Assembly (NCBI RefSeq): GCF_025961835.1
Contig: NZ_JAOQOK010000001.1
Location: forward strand, 2,914,001-2,978,000
Direction: 5' to 3'
Source of the DNA: Sphingobium sp. B2D3C
GTDB taxonomy: Bacteria; Pseudomonadota; Alphaproteobacteria; Sphingomonadales; Sphingomonadaceae
DNA: 64,000 bases
Shown here: positions 55,431 through 64,000 of the stretch, piece after piece
Numbering within the stretch: position 1 is the stretch's first letter
How the letters are laid out: each line of letters starts with the position of its first letter
Notes under the pieces: generated by a model
What the model was told of the DNA's origin: nothing
The model's database searches: none
The model's input: only the letters and a program-made list of their open reading frames with translations
Translations under genes and position numbers: made by a program

Positions 55431-56627
55431 ATGCCTCGTATCCTGCTCGCTCTTCTGTGTTTTCTCATCGCGATGCCGGCGCAGGCCAGCACGCCCTGGT
55501 CCCGCCCCGCGGCAACCACGCTGCTCGATTATGGCCGGAAGATCGACTCGCACGGCCTCGATCCGCGCGATTATGAGCTGGACCGGCTCAGCACTGCCCT
55601 TGGCGCTGGAGACCAGCGCGGCCTTGACATCGCTGCGACGCGCAGCTTTGCCTTGATAGCCCGCGACCTCGCCAATGGCCGGGTGCCTGCCGACCAGCGC
55701 CGCCTCTCCTATTTCCGCACCCCCAATCTCAGCCCGGACGCGGTGCTCGCCCTGATCGACCGCGCGCTGAGCAGCGGCGATATCGCTGCCGAGCTGGACC
55801 GGCTGGCCCCTGCCCATGCCGATTATCGCCGGCTCCGGGCCGCGCTGCTGAGCCTGCCGGCCGATGCCGTGGCGGACCGTGCCCGGCTGCGCGCCAATCT
55901 CGAGCGTTGGCGCTGGCTGCCCCGCGACATGGGGCCGCGCTATCTGATCGTGAACGTGCCGGAATATGTGGCGCAATTGGTCGATCGCGGTGCGGTGCTG
56001 GTCACGCACCGGGTGATCGTGGGCAAACCCGGCACGCCGACGCCCCAATTCACCACCACCGCCACTGGGGTCATCCTCAACCCGACGTGGACCGTGCCGC
56101 AGTCGATCGTGCGCGAGAGCGTCGGTGCGCTGATCCGCACGCGCCCGGCCACAGCCCGCGCGCGGGGCTATAGCTGGACCCAGCAAGGCGGCAGCCTGCA
56201 GGTCGTGCAGCAGCCAGGCCCCGGCAACGCACTCGGGCAGATGAAGATCGACATGCCCAACCCGCTCGCCATCTTCCTGCACGACACGCCGAGCAAGAGC
56301 CTGTTCGAGAAAGAAGAGCGCACCTTCAGCCATGGCTGTGTGCGCACGGACCAACCGTTCGACCTCGCCGTGGCGATGCTCGCCGGCACGGACTGGACGC
56401 GAGCGCGGATCGACGCTGCAGTCGCCGCCGGCACCACCGTGACGGCCAAGCTGTCCCCGCCGCTTCCGGTCTACATCGTCTACATGACCGTGCGTGCCGA
56501 TGCGAAAGGCCGGCTTAACAGGTTCGATGATGTCTACGGGCTGGATGGCGACATTGCCGCGGCCCTCGGCGCCGGCAACCTCGCCGCGACCCGGCAACTC
56601 TCCAGCATGGGATGTCTGGCCGGCTAG
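55431..56627 (+). CDS. L,D-transpeptidase (YcbB/YkuD type)
   Basis: A 398-residue exported cell-wall enzyme. Signal peptide MPRILLALLCFLIAMPAQAS. The YkuD catalytic motif is H301-G-C303-V-R (FSHGCVRTDQPF) with upstream FLHDTPSK. An N-terminal region (about 30-160) resembles the YcbB/LdtD scaffold. It makes 3-3 cross-links or attaches proteins to peptidoglycan. ATG 55431 has GGGAGGA upstream. Confidence 0.9.
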   Translation: MPRILLALLCFLIAMPAQASTPWSRPAATTLLDYGRKIDSHGLDPRDYELDRLSTALGAGDQRGLDIAATRSFALIARDLANGRVPADQRRLSYFRTPNLSPDAVLALIDRALSSGDIAAELDRLAPAHADYRRLRAALLSLPADAVADRARLRANLERWRWLPRDMGPRYLIVNVPEYVAQLVDRGAVLVTHRVIVGKPGTPTPQFTTTATGVILNPTWTVPQSIVRESVGALIRTRPATARARGYSWTQQGGSLQVVQQPGPGNALGQMKIDMPNPLAIFLHDTPSKSLFEKEERTFSHGCVRTDQPFDLAVAMLAGTDWTRARIDAAVAAGTTVTAKLSPPLPVYIVYMTVRADAKGRLNRFDDVYGLDGDIAAALGAGNLAATRQLSSMGCLAG

Positions 56628-56656
56628 GCGCCCGTAACACGCTCGTCAGTGGCGCC

Positions 56657-57259
56657 TCACACCTTGTCGGCGTAGAGCATCCGTCCGGGGCCGAGCCAGT
56701 CGAGCAGAGGGTTGATCTGCGTTTCGCTCACGGCGAAGCAGCCCTCGCTGCGGCCGAGCTTGCCGAGGCGCTTCACCATGTCGTCATTGCTGTACCAGGC
56801 GCCATGAATCACGATGGCGCGCGCCTCGGCATTGTCGTTGCTCGTCTCCAGCCCAATCAGCCGCTGCGAGCGGCCATGCTGGCCGGTGTAATGGGCGCCG
56901 GTGAGATAGGCTCCGCGCGAGCTGGCGTTTGAGCCGGGCGCATTGCTGAAGCTGTGCAGGAAGCCGCTATGCGCCGGATCGGACCCACGCCCGTGCGCGA
57001 CGGTCAGTAGCCGGTGGAGGCCGCTCTCGCGATCGACCAGCAGCATCCGCGCGGCGGCCGAGGGCAGCGAGAAGTCCACGACGACGAACCGGTCGCGCAA
57101 CTTGACGCTATACTGGTCCATGGCCGCTTCCGCCTTGGCAACGAGCTTGGCCCATTGCGGCGGCGTGCGCACGGCGGCGCGCACACTGGCAGGCACCAGA
57201 GCAGCCCATGCGGCCGCTCCAGCGAGCGTAAGAAACTGACGGCGATGCACAACGGACAT
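56657..57259 (-). CDS. Murein L,D-transpeptidase catalytic domain family protein (YkuD_2-like)
   Basis: A 200-residue exported protein. The N-terminus has a twin-arginine signal HRRQFLTLAGAAAWAALVPA, so Tat export is likely. The catalytic region shows AIVIHGAWY and GRSEGCFAV with the nucleophile Cys. This family is distinct from YkuD proper. It is convergent with the larger L,D-transpeptidase gene, 29 bases apart. Confidence 0.9.
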   Translation of the reverse strand: MSVVHRRQFLTLAGAAAWAALVPASVRAAVRTPPQWAKLVAKAEAAMDQYSVKLRDRFVVVDFSLPSAAARMLLVDRESGLHRLLTVAHGRGSDPAHSGFLHSFSNAPGSNASSRGAYLTGAHYTGQHGRSQRLIGLETSNDNAEARAIVIHGAWYSNDDMVKRLGKLGRSEGCFAVSETQINPLLDWLGPGRMLYADKV

Positions 57260-57432
57260 GACGGCTCTTTTCGATCAATCGATGATTGCAACGCGCCCCG
57301 CATCCCGTCCCCGCGGAGGCTTCGATAGATCGGAAAATAGGGGAAGAGCCTCCATTTGCCAACCCCCGTGCGGTGCATCGCGCGTTTCGCTGGCCGCGCG
57401 ATGGGCAAGAAAACCCCACGACCTGACCACCC

Positions 57433-57510
57433 CGTGCTCCTGCGAAGGCAGGAGCCTAGGGCGCATGGGACCGCCAAACCGCCCTGGGCTCCTGCCTTCG
57501 CAGGAGCACG
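57433..57510. repeat. Gene-less inverted repeat pair matching GIY-YIG element 2 (MITE/REPIN-like)
   Basis: The left arm, 57433-57463, and right arm, 57480-57510, are inverted 31-base repeats with one mismatch around a 16-base centre. Each arm contains the same palindrome as element 2 (CTCCTGCGAAGGCAGGAG), in the same opposing orientation. It lies in the 379-base gap between the L,D-transpeptidase gene and dnaA. The rest of that gap has nothing I can name. A non-autonomous derivative of the GIY-YIG element is the natural reading. Confidence 0.75.
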
Positions 57511-57638
57511 TGGTGGATGGATGGAGACCAAGTGATCTCCTCAAGCTGGCTGAGGCGGGACATAATTATCTCGGGTAGCAGCGGCGCGCCGCCTGCCGAG
57601 CCGGATGCACACCGCACCCAGCCCGCCTCTTCACCCCT

Positions 57639-59156
57639 TCATCCCTCGAGCTGCTTCTGCAGCGTGCGGATATCCGCATCCATCTCGGGATTATCGAGAC
57701 GCATCGCCTCGATGGTCTTCACGGCGTGGATCACCGTGCTGTGGTCCCGTCCACCGAACACGCGGCCGATTTCCGGCAGCGAGCGCGGCGTGAGCTTCTT
57801 GGCCAGATACATCGCCACCTGACGCGGCCGGGCAACGGCACGCGCGCGACGCTGTGAGCGCATTTCGGACTGGTCGATCCGATAATGGGCCGCGCACAGC
57901 TTCTGGATCTCATCGATGGTGATGCGCCGGTGGCTGGCCCGCAGCGATTCGGCCAGCATCGACTGGGCCAGTTCGGTGGTGATCGCCTTGTCGACGAGCT
58001 GGGCATAAGCCACCAGCTTGTTGAAGGCGCCCTCCAACTCCCGAATGCTGGTGCGGATGGCCCCGGCGAGCAGGGCGATGACGTCGTCCGGCACGGCGAT
58101 GTCCGCCACCGCCTCGCGCCGCGCTTCCAAGATCTTCATGCGCAGCTCAAGGCCGGCAGGCTGGATGTCGGCGACCAGCCCGCCCGCCAAGCGGGACAGG
58201 ATGCGCGGATCGACCGAGCCAAGCTGCTGGGGCGGCCGATCGGCGGCGATCGCGATCCGCGCACCGGCATCGATGAGATCGTTGAGCGTATGGAGGAATT
58301 CCTCCTGTGTCGGCCCCTTGCCGGCGATGAACTGGATGTCGTCGACCAGCAGCATCCGTGCTTCGCGCAGCCGGGCCTTGAACGAGAAGGTGTCGTTGGC
58401 GCGAATCGCCGCCACGAACTCGTTCATGAACCGCTCGGCCGACATATAGAGGATCGCCCCCTCCCTCGGCGGCGCACCGGTGCTGCCGCCAAGCGTCTCG
58501 CCATAGGCCTGCGCAATGGCGTGGAGGAGGTGCGTTTTGCCAAAGCCGGTCGGGCCGTGGATGAACAGCGGATTGAAGGCCGGGCGGGTCGCGCCGGCCA
58601 TGGCCTTGGCAGCCGACGCCGCCAGCACATTGCTCTCGTCCGTCATGAAGCCAGCGAAATCGTGACGCGGCTCGAAGCGTTGCGCAGCGCGCCGCCCCGC
58701 CGACTCGCGGTTGGTCGATGCGTCTTGCGAGGACGCAAGCGCCCGCGCCGACTGGCCCGGACGCGCCGTGCTCTCCTGTGGGCGGAAGCCGCGCGGGGTG
58801 ACCGGCACCGTTTCAGGCGCTTCGCTGGCTCGAACGATGCGCAGGTCATGCACGCCGACCGGCGTCGTGCGCCAGGCCAGAGCAATACGGGTGGCGAAAT
58901 TGCTGGAAACATAGCTCGCCGCGAATTCCGACGGCGCCTCGATATCGAGCGTGCCGGACTGGGCGCAGAAGCTGCCCAGCCGCAACGGCCGAATCCATTG
59001 ATCGAACAGGCGAACCCCGACGGCCCTGCGCAGCCCCGCGCGGATCTCCGTCCATGCCTGTTCCAGCGCCTCGCGCTCGGGCTGCTCGCCGATGTCGACT
59101 GGCCCGATGCCGTCGGCAACGCTGCTGAAATGTTGCTGATTCACGTGTTGCCCCAT
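57639..59156 (-). CDS. dnaA: Chromosomal replication initiator protein DnaA
   Basis: A 505-residue AAA+ initiator. Domain I is near 25-100, domain II is a short variable linker, domain III has Walker A GPTGFGKTHLLHAIA, Walker B LLVDDIQFIAGK and sensor regions, and domain IV ends with DHSTVIHAVKTIEAM, the DnaA-box-reading helix. It opens oriC with ATP. No dnaN or recF is next to it, as is common in alphaproteobacteria. ATG 59156 is preceded by GGGAAG. Confidence 0.99.
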   Translation of the reverse strand: MGQHVNQQHFSSVADGIGPVDIGEQPEREALEQAWTEIRAGLRRAVGVRLFDQWIRPLRLGSFCAQSGTLDIEAPSEFAASYVSSNFATRIALAWRTTPVGVHDLRIVRASEAPETVPVTPRGFRPQESTARPGQSARALASSQDASTNRESAGRRAAQRFEPRHDFAGFMTDESNVLAASAAKAMAGATRPAFNPLFIHGPTGFGKTHLLHAIAQAYGETLGGSTGAPPREGAILYMSAERFMNEFVAAIRANDTFSFKARLREARMLLVDDIQFIAGKGPTQEEFLHTLNDLIDAGARIAIAADRPPQQLGSVDPRILSRLAGGLVADIQPAGLELRMKILEARREAVADIAVPDDVIALLAGAIRTSIRELEGAFNKLVAYAQLVDKAITTELAQSMLAESLRASHRRITIDEIQKLCAAHYRIDQSEMRSQRRARAVARPRQVAMYLAKKLTPRSLPEIGRVFGGRDHSTVIHAVKTIEAMRLDNPEMDADIRTLQKQLEG

Positions 59157-59582
59157 GTCTTCCCGATCCCCGATCGTCCTACTCCTCGCAGGTGATCTGC
59201 TGTCAGACGCTGGACGCGAAAATCCCTCGCGGGAGTGCCCCTCCCACGTCCAGTGTTCAACTCAGACCGCTGTATGACGAGGCTACGATTCGAGCCCCGC
59301 CGAGGGCAAGTTGTGGCAGTGCTCGCCCCCCCGATCAAGCACGCCCTCTGTCAAAAATCTGAAATAAAATGCTTGACCACGGAATCCCGACCGGAAGGAC
59401 GGTTAAACAGATAAACCACTGATATTTAGCATGTTTTTCCAGACTTGGGAGGCCGGAATTGGCTGCGCCCGCTGCGAATCGTTGGGATTCCGAAGATCAG
59501 GTCACGGCGCTCCTGCGCCCCGAAAGTTTAACCGTTCGGACACCATTTGCGCTTGTCCTCTTCTTGTTCTCACGCGGCTCGC
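59157..59582. other. dnaA upstream region
   Basis: 426 bases upstream of dnaA. A leader structure is visible: CTGGACG (59210-59216) pairs with CGTCCAG (59247-59253), enclosing GGGAG/CTCCC (59231-59235 and 59241-59245). A TTGACA is found on the minus strand (complement of 59349-59354) but without a good -10. The stretch 59350-59435 is unusually AT-rich. I saw no consensus DnaA box, so autoregulation by DnaA is not shown, and no gene. Confidence 0.5.
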
Positions 59583-61034
59583 TCAGCGCGCTCCGTCGGG
59601 TTCCATCGAGGCCTGCGACTCGGACGTCCAGCCACCTCCCAATGCCTTGTGGAGTGCAATCGCAGCCTGGACCGCCCCCGCCTGCGCGCGGTTCAGCTGC
59701 TGCATCGCGGACTGGCGCGCCAGAGCGGCCCGCGCCAGGGCGAGCCGGTCGTCCTCGCCAGCGGCCTGGCGGCGGGACACCAGCGCATAGGCAGCCTCTT
59801 CCCGCGCCAGCGTCTCGCGTGCAGCGGCGAGCCCCTCAACGCTGCGGTCGAATCGATTGATCGCGTCTTCACTGTCCGCCAGCGCGCCGACCACGGCGCC
59901 ATCATAGCGGGCCGCCGCTGCCTGCGCGCGCGCATCGGCCGCACGCACCATCGCCCGCGCCCGCCCGCCGTTAAACAGCGGCCAGAACAGACCGCCCCCG
60001 CCCTGCAGCCGGGTGCTGTCCCCGCTCACCAGATCGCCGATCGCGCGGGCCTGCTGGCCGACAGCCAGGCTGAGCGACAGGCGCGGGAACAGATCGGCCC
60101 GCGCCACGCCGATATCGGCCGTGGCTGCCGCCAGCTCCCGCTCGGCGCCGAGAATATCCGGCCGACGCCGCAACAGCTCGGAGGGCAGGCCCGCCGCAAT
60201 GGCCGGCGGCGGCGCGGGAATGGCGCCCGGCTGCTCCAGTTGCGGGACCAGCGCCGCGGGTTCCTTGCCGACGAGCCGCGCCACCTGCACCGCTGCGCTC
60301 CGCACGCCGGCCTGCGCCTGCGTTACCGCCAGCCGGGCGGTCTCGGCCTCGCCCCGCGCGCGGCCGGCATCGATGGCATTGGCTTCGCCAGCACGCTCCA
60401 GCAGCCCCGCCAGATCGGCAAGCTGCGTGCGCGCGGCAAGCATCTCCTGCGCGACCGCAAGATCCGCCTGCGCCTGCCGCAGACCGACATAGGCCCGGGC
60501 CAGCTCCGCGATGAGCTGCATCCGCACCGCTTGCGCCGAGAGCGCCGCCGCCTCGCTACGCGCCTGCGCGGCCTCACTTTGACGCGCCTGCCGGCCCCAC
60601 AAATCAAGTTCCCAGCTGGCGTCGAAGCCGACATCGAACAGTGGGAAGTCCCGCGCGAAACCGGGAATCTGGCCCACCGGCATCTGGCCATTCTCGCTCA
60701 GCACCACCTGATTGCCGCTGGCGCTCGTCGTCACCTGCGGCAGGCGCCCGCCGCGCACGGCATCGCGATTCGCCCGCGCCTCCGCGACCCGCGCCTGTGC
60801 CTCGCGCAGGTCCGGATTGCGGGCCAGCATCTGCTCGACCAGCCCGTTGAGCATGGGATCGTGCAACTGCTCCCACCACCGCTCGGCCTGCACGGCGCCC
60901 GTCCCAGCCTCGCCCAGCCAGCGATCCGCCAGTTGGGTCTGCGGCGGCGCATAGGCGGGACCGAGCGCGCAAGCGGAGAGCAGGAGTGGTGCCAGCGCAG
61001 CGCCGGCGAGCGGAGGAAGAGAGGTAACACGCAT
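59583..61034 (-). CDS. TolC/NodT-type outer-membrane efflux lipoprotein
   Basis: A 483-residue RND/ABC efflux outer-membrane factor. The signal ends in lipobox LLLSAC (lipidated C22), followed by ALGPAYAPP. The body has the two duplicated coiled-coil regions of OEP proteins (QARVAEARANRDAVRGGRLP; ERELAAATADIGVARADLFPRLSLS). ATG 61034 has GGAG at eight bases; a GTG at 61043 overlaps the permease stop. Last gene of the exporter operon. Confidence 0.92.
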   Translation of the reverse strand: MRVTSLPPLAGAALAPLLLSACALGPAYAPPQTQLADRWLGEAGTGAVQAERWWEQLHDPMLNGLVEQMLARNPDLREAQARVAEARANRDAVRGGRLPQVTTSASGNQVVLSENGQMPVGQIPGFARDFPLFDVGFDASWELDLWGRQARQSEAAQARSEAAALSAQAVRMQLIAELARAYVGLRQAQADLAVAQEMLAARTQLADLAGLLERAGEANAIDAGRARGEAETARLAVTQAQAGVRSAAVQVARLVGKEPAALVPQLEQPGAIPAPPPAIAAGLPSELLRRRPDILGAERELAAATADIGVARADLFPRLSLSLAVGQQARAIGDLVSGDSTRLQGGGGLFWPLFNGGRARAMVRAADARAQAAAARYDGAVVGALADSEDAINRFDRSVEGLAAARETLAREEAAYALVSRRQAAGEDDRLALARAALARQSAMQQLNRAQAGAVQAAIALHKALGGGWTSESQASMEPDGAR

Positions 61035-61039
61035 GGACT

Positions 61040-62167
61040 TCACTCCATTCGGGCACGGAACAGCCAGGCCGCCGCACTCAGAGAGACGAGGGCTATGACG
61101 CCAAGCGGCCAGAGCTGATGGAACACGACGGCGGCGGGCATGGCCTTCAAGAACAGGCCCTGCACGATGATGAGGAAATAGCGGACCGGATCGGCGTGCG
61201 TAATGATCTGCAGCCAGTCCGGCATATTCTCGATCGGCGCGGCATAGCCGGAGAGCAGGATGAGCGGCACGGTGACGATGAACGAGCCGAGAAACGCCTG
61301 CTGCTGCGTCATCGACATAGCCGAGACGAGCAGACCCAGGCCGATGAGGGCAAGCTGGTAGAACAGCATCGCGATGATGAAGAGCAGGAAGGAGCCGGTG
61401 AAAGGCACCCCGAAGGCAACCTGCGCCACCACCAGAAACAACACGCCATTGACCATGCCGACCAAGAGCGGTGGCACCATCATGCCGATGAGAATCTCAT
61501 GCACTCGCATGGGCGAGACCATCAGCTGATCGAACGTCCCAAGTTCCCGCTCGCGGGCCACCGCCTGCGAGGTGATGGCGATGCCGGCGATGGAGATGAT
61601 CAGCGCCACCAGCCCCGGCAGGGTGAACCACATATAATCGAGGCTGGGATTGTACCAATGCGTCACCGCGCTGCCGCCGGCCATGCGCGCACTGATCGGC
61701 GCCAGTTCCGCCCCATAGCCCGCCGCGATCTGGTTCACATAGCCCGCGACGATCTGTGCGGCATTGGACCGGCGGCCATCCAGCACCAGGCCCAGCGTGG
61801 CGCTTTGGCCTCGGGCCAGCCGCTGGTCGAAATCCTCCTGAATGACGAGCGCCGCAAGCACCTTTTGCTCGTCGATCGCCTCTTCCATCGCCGCCATGGA
61901 GGGCAGCACGATGACGTCCCGAAAGCGCGGACTGCCCTCAATGCGCTGGAGCAATTCCTGCGCATGGCCGCCGCCGGAACGATCGACGAGGCCGATGTCG
62001 ACATTCTTGACGTCCAGCGTGGTGGCGAAGGTGAAAATCAGCAACTGAATCAGCGGCGGCAGCACGAGCACGATGCGCGACTTGGGGTCGCGCAGCAGCG
62101 CCCAGATTTCCTTGACGATCATCGCGCGCAGGCGGGTGAACCGGGCAGGCAACTGTAGCATCGGCAT
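61040..62167 (-). CDS. ABC-2 type exporter permease (YhhJ/YbhS-like)
   Basis: A 375-residue membrane protein: N-terminal helix near 31-50 (IVLVLPPLIQLLIFTFA), a large periplasmic domain (about 55-180), then five helices ending in the ABC2_membrane pattern (ELGTFDQLMVSPMRVHEILIGMM). It pairs with the other permease and the ATPase. Start ATG 62167 overlaps the upstream stop (TGATG). Confidence 0.9.
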   Translation of the reverse strand: MPMLQLPARFTRLRAMIVKEIWALLRDPKSRIVLVLPPLIQLLIFTFATTLDVKNVDIGLVDRSGGGHAQELLQRIEGSPRFRDVIVLPSMAAMEEAIDEQKVLAALVIQEDFDQRLARGQSATLGLVLDGRRSNAAQIVAGYVNQIAAGYGAELAPISARMAGGSAVTHWYNPSLDYMWFTLPGLVALIISIAGIAITSQAVARERELGTFDQLMVSPMRVHEILIGMMVPPLLVGMVNGVLFLVVAQVAFGVPFTGSFLLFIIAMLFYQLALIGLGLLVSAMSMTQQQAFLGSFIVTVPLILLSGYAAPIENMPDWLQIITHADPVRYFLIIVQGLFLKAMPAAVVFHQLWPLGVIALVSLSAAAWLFRARME

Positions 62168-63351
62168 CAGTCGAGGCTCCGCCGCGTCGCGCGGAAGCAG
62201 AGGATGAAGAACAGGAGGCCAAAGCCCAGCATGATGAGGATATTGGGCAGGATGATCGCCCAGATGTCCCCGGCCATGAACACGGTTTGCAGCGCGGGAA
62301 TGAGGTAGCGCGCCGGCACGGCATAGGTCAGCGCCTGGATCGGCCAGGGCATCGATCCGATCTCGAAGATGAAGCCGGAGAGCAGGAAGGTGGGCAGGAA
62401 GGAGGCGAGCAACGCCACCTGACTCGCCACGAACTGGTTGCGCGTCGCCGCCGAGATGAACAGCCCCAGCCCCAGCGCCGGCAGCAGAAAGGCGGCAGCG
62501 ATGGCGAACAGGGCGAAGATCGACCCGTGGAAGGGCAGCCCGAAGGCGGTCACGGCAATCACGGTGCACAGCGCCATTGAGACCATGCCGAGCAGGAAAT
62601 AGGGCAGCACCTTGGAGAGAATGAACTCGGTCATCCGCATCGGCGTGGCCAGCAGCGCCTCCATGGTGCCGCGCTCCCATTCACGCGCGACGACCAGCGC
62701 GGTGAGCAGCGTCCCGATCATCGTCATCACGATGGCGATAGCGCCGGGCACGAGGAAATAGCGGCTCTGCAGGCCCGGATTGAACCACATGCGCTGGGAG
62801 ACATCGATGGGCGGCGCAGCCCTGCGCCCGAGCCGCATCCCCAGCTCGTCGGCCATCCATGTTTGCCGCACCCCCTCGGCATAACTGGCGACGAAATTCG
62901 CCTGATTGGGCTGAGTGCCATCGGTGACGATCTGGATCGGCTGCGGCGTGCCCTGGGCCATGGCCCGGCCGAAATCGGGCGGAATGACGACGAAACCACG
63001 GATCGCCCCCTGCTGCATCAGCGCGCGGGCGGGCAGCACGGCATTGAGCGGGGTGGCCTGGAAATAGGGCGAATGGGCATAGGCCTGCGCCAGCCGCGCG
63101 GCCGGCGCGCTGTCATCCTGCACGACCAAAGCGATCTTGGTGTCGCGCGGATCGAGGGAAATCGCATAACCAAAGAGGAAGAGCAGCAGCAGGGGCATCG
63201 CAAAGGCGATGAGGAAGGTCGAAGGATCGCGCCGGATTTGGGCATATTCCTTGACGATCAGCGCCAGCAGCCGGCGGCGCGAAGAGCCCGCCATGGCGCC
63301 GGCACCCGCCTCCACCTGCGCCAGACCCGGGTCGGGATCGGCCCTGCTCAT
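62167..63351 (-). CDS. ABC-2 type exporter permease (second, YbhR-like)
   Basis: A 394-residue membrane protein with the same layout as its neighbour: one N-terminal helix (FLIAFAMPLLLLFLFGYAIS), a periplasmic domain, and five C-terminal helices with EWERGTMEALLATPMRMTEFILSKVLPYF. Heterodimeric permeases like this export hydrophobic drugs or envelope material. It overlaps the ATPase gene by four bases. Confidence 0.9.
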   Translation of the reverse strand: MSRADPDPGLAQVEAGAGAMAGSSRRRLLALIVKEYAQIRRDPSTFLIAFAMPLLLLFLFGYAISLDPRDTKIALVVQDDSAPAARLAQAYAHSPYFQATPLNAVLPARALMQQGAIRGFVVIPPDFGRAMAQGTPQPIQIVTDGTQPNQANFVASYAEGVRQTWMADELGMRLGRRAAPPIDVSQRMWFNPGLQSRYFLVPGAIAIVMTMIGTLLTALVVAREWERGTMEALLATPMRMTEFILSKVLPYFLLGMVSMALCTVIAVTAFGLPFHGSIFALFAIAAAFLLPALGLGLFISAATRNQFVASQVALLASFLPTFLLSGFIFEIGSMPWPIQALTYAVPARYLIPALQTVFMAGDIWAIILPNILIMLGFGLLFFILCFRATRRSLD

Positions 63352-64000
63352 GCCGCTGCCTCCGCGTCCCGGTGGGCGTCGGACGCCTCGATGAGGGCGA
63401 TGAACGCATCCTCCATCGTGGGATCATCCTTGCCGGTCAGTTCGCCGGCTTTGGCCTTGAGCGAATCGGGCGGACCGCTGGCGATCTGCCGCGCGCGATA
63501 GATGAGCGTCACATCGTCGCAATATTCGGCCTCGTCCATGAAATGGGTGGTGACCAGTACCGTGACGCCGCGCCGGACGAGTCCGTTGATATGCGTCCAG
63601 AACTCGCGGCGCATCACCGGATCGACACCGGATGTCGGCTCATCGAGGAACAGCACCGGCGGCTCGTGCATCACCGCGCAGGCCAGAGCGAGGCGCTGCT
63701 TGAAGCCGAGCGGCAGCGTCCCGGCATTGCGCTTGAGGTTGCCGCCGAGCTCGAAAATGTCCGTCACACGCTCGATCGCCGCGCGCGCCTGTGCGCCAGC
63801 CAGATCATAAGCCCCGGCGAAGAAATCGAGATTCTGGGCGACCGACAGATCGCCATAGAGCGAGAATTTCTGCGCCATATAGCCCAGCGATCCGCGGGCC
63901 TGTGCGGCGGCCCGGCGCAAATCGTGCCCGGCCACCGATCCGCTGCCCTCACTCGGCGTGAGCAGGCCACACAGCATCTTGAACGTGGTCGATTTGCCGG
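63348..64000 (-). CDS. ABC exporter ATP-binding protein, partial
   Basis: The gene runs off the right edge; 217 or so C-terminal residues are visible, beginning GKSTTFKMLCGLLTPSEG (the end of the Walker A). The signature is LPLGFKQRLALACAV, Walker B PPVLFLDEPTSGVDPVMRREFW and the H-loop VLVTTHFMDEAEYCDD. The degenerate signature LPLG (for LSGG) and GVDP tail are typical of drug-exporter ATPases (YbhF/DrrA-like). The upstream HlyD-type adaptor, usual in such operons, would be outside the window. Confidence 0.92.
   Translation of the reverse strand, partial: GKSTTFKMLCGLLTPSEGSGSVAGHDLRRAAAQARGSLGYMAQKFSLYGDLSVAQNLDFFAGAYDLAGAQARAAIERVTDIFELGGNLKRNAGTLPLGFKQRLALACAVMHEPPVLFLDEPTSGVDPVMRREFWTHINGLVRRGVTVLVTTHFMDEAEYCDDVTLIYRARQIASGPPDSLKAKAGELTGKDDPTMEDAFIALIEASDAHRDAEAAA

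Noticed and set aside
54123..56597. Open frame of about 800 codons antisense to the dioxygenase and L,D-transpeptidase genes
   Set aside because: Crosses three real genes and lacks any domain signature.
59157..59582. oriC directly upstream of dnaA
   Set aside because: AT-rich, but no consensus DnaA box is visible there; the cluster near 2.2 kb is a better candidate for DnaA binding.

Overview
This 64 kb window is a GC-rich stretch of bacterial chromosome. The gene content points to an alphaproteobacterium of the Sphingomonadaceae (Sphingobium, Novosphingobium, Sphingomonas or a close relative). The evidence is an mdh-sucD-sucA-sucB-lpdA TCA block, a solitary protocatechuate 4,5-dioxygenase pair (ligA-ligB), a leuS-lptE-holA block with a DUF3576 lipoprotein, many GST/VOC/GFA-family small enzymes, and intergenic palindromes of the sort common in sphingomonads. 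The genus is an inference; nothing here is a 16S marker. I found no rRNA, tRNA, CRISPR array, prophage or conventional insertion sequence.

Layout. 0-2.7 kb: a gene tail, a 2OG-Fe(II) oxygenase, an EVE-domain protein, then about 900 bases without a conventional gene. That gap holds a 24-codon ORF with two hairpins and a strong terminator, and a cluster of DnaA-box-like sites. 2.7-7 kb: an exported M3 peptidase and groS-groL under a CIRCE/HrcA operator and a sigma32-like promoter. 7.2-15.5 kb: the TCA operon, interrupted twice by a small GIY-YIG nuclease gene inside inverted palindromic repeats. 15.6-23 kb: a class A penicillin-binding protein, msrB, and the DUF3576-leuS-lptE-holA operon, all leftward. 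23.4-28.3 kb: secreted and metabolic single genes. 28.2-35.9 kb: leftward blocks (sppA-GFA; a membrane glycosyltransferase pair; sdhB-GFA-zapE). 36-40 kb: a lipid-kinase-like protein, an M19 dipeptidase and the ComM/YifB ATPase. 40-44.4 kb: an HxlR regulator divergent from a tight seven-gene cassette of VOC, GST, DUF4287 and DUF1428 proteins, a candidate electrophile-handling system. 44.5-49.8 kb: a small secreted protein, an FMN alpha-hydroxyacid oxidase with a leader ORF, ligAB, a MerC-like protein, ctaA and cutA. 49.9-54 kb: rplM-rpsI, a zinc-ribbon protein, an ABC-F ATPase and a membrane protein. 54-57.3 kb: a zinc-finger protein, a TauD-like dioxygenase and two convergent L,D-transpeptidases. 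57.6-59.2 kb: dnaA. 59.6-64 kb: a multidrug-type ABC exporter with its outer-membrane lipoprotein, cut by the window edge.

The most interesting structure is the repeat/GIY-YIG system. Two GIY-YIG genes sit at equivalent places in one operon, each inside inverted copies of a hairpin built on the core GCGAAGGC. The two repeat families differ by paired (compensatory) stem changes. A third, gene-less copy with a 31-base inverted repeat lies between an L,D-transpeptidase gene and dnaA. Together they look like a small autonomous/non-autonomous element family that spreads palindromes into intergenic gaps. One GIY-YIG copy has lost a basic segment and reads into its own repeat, suggesting decay.
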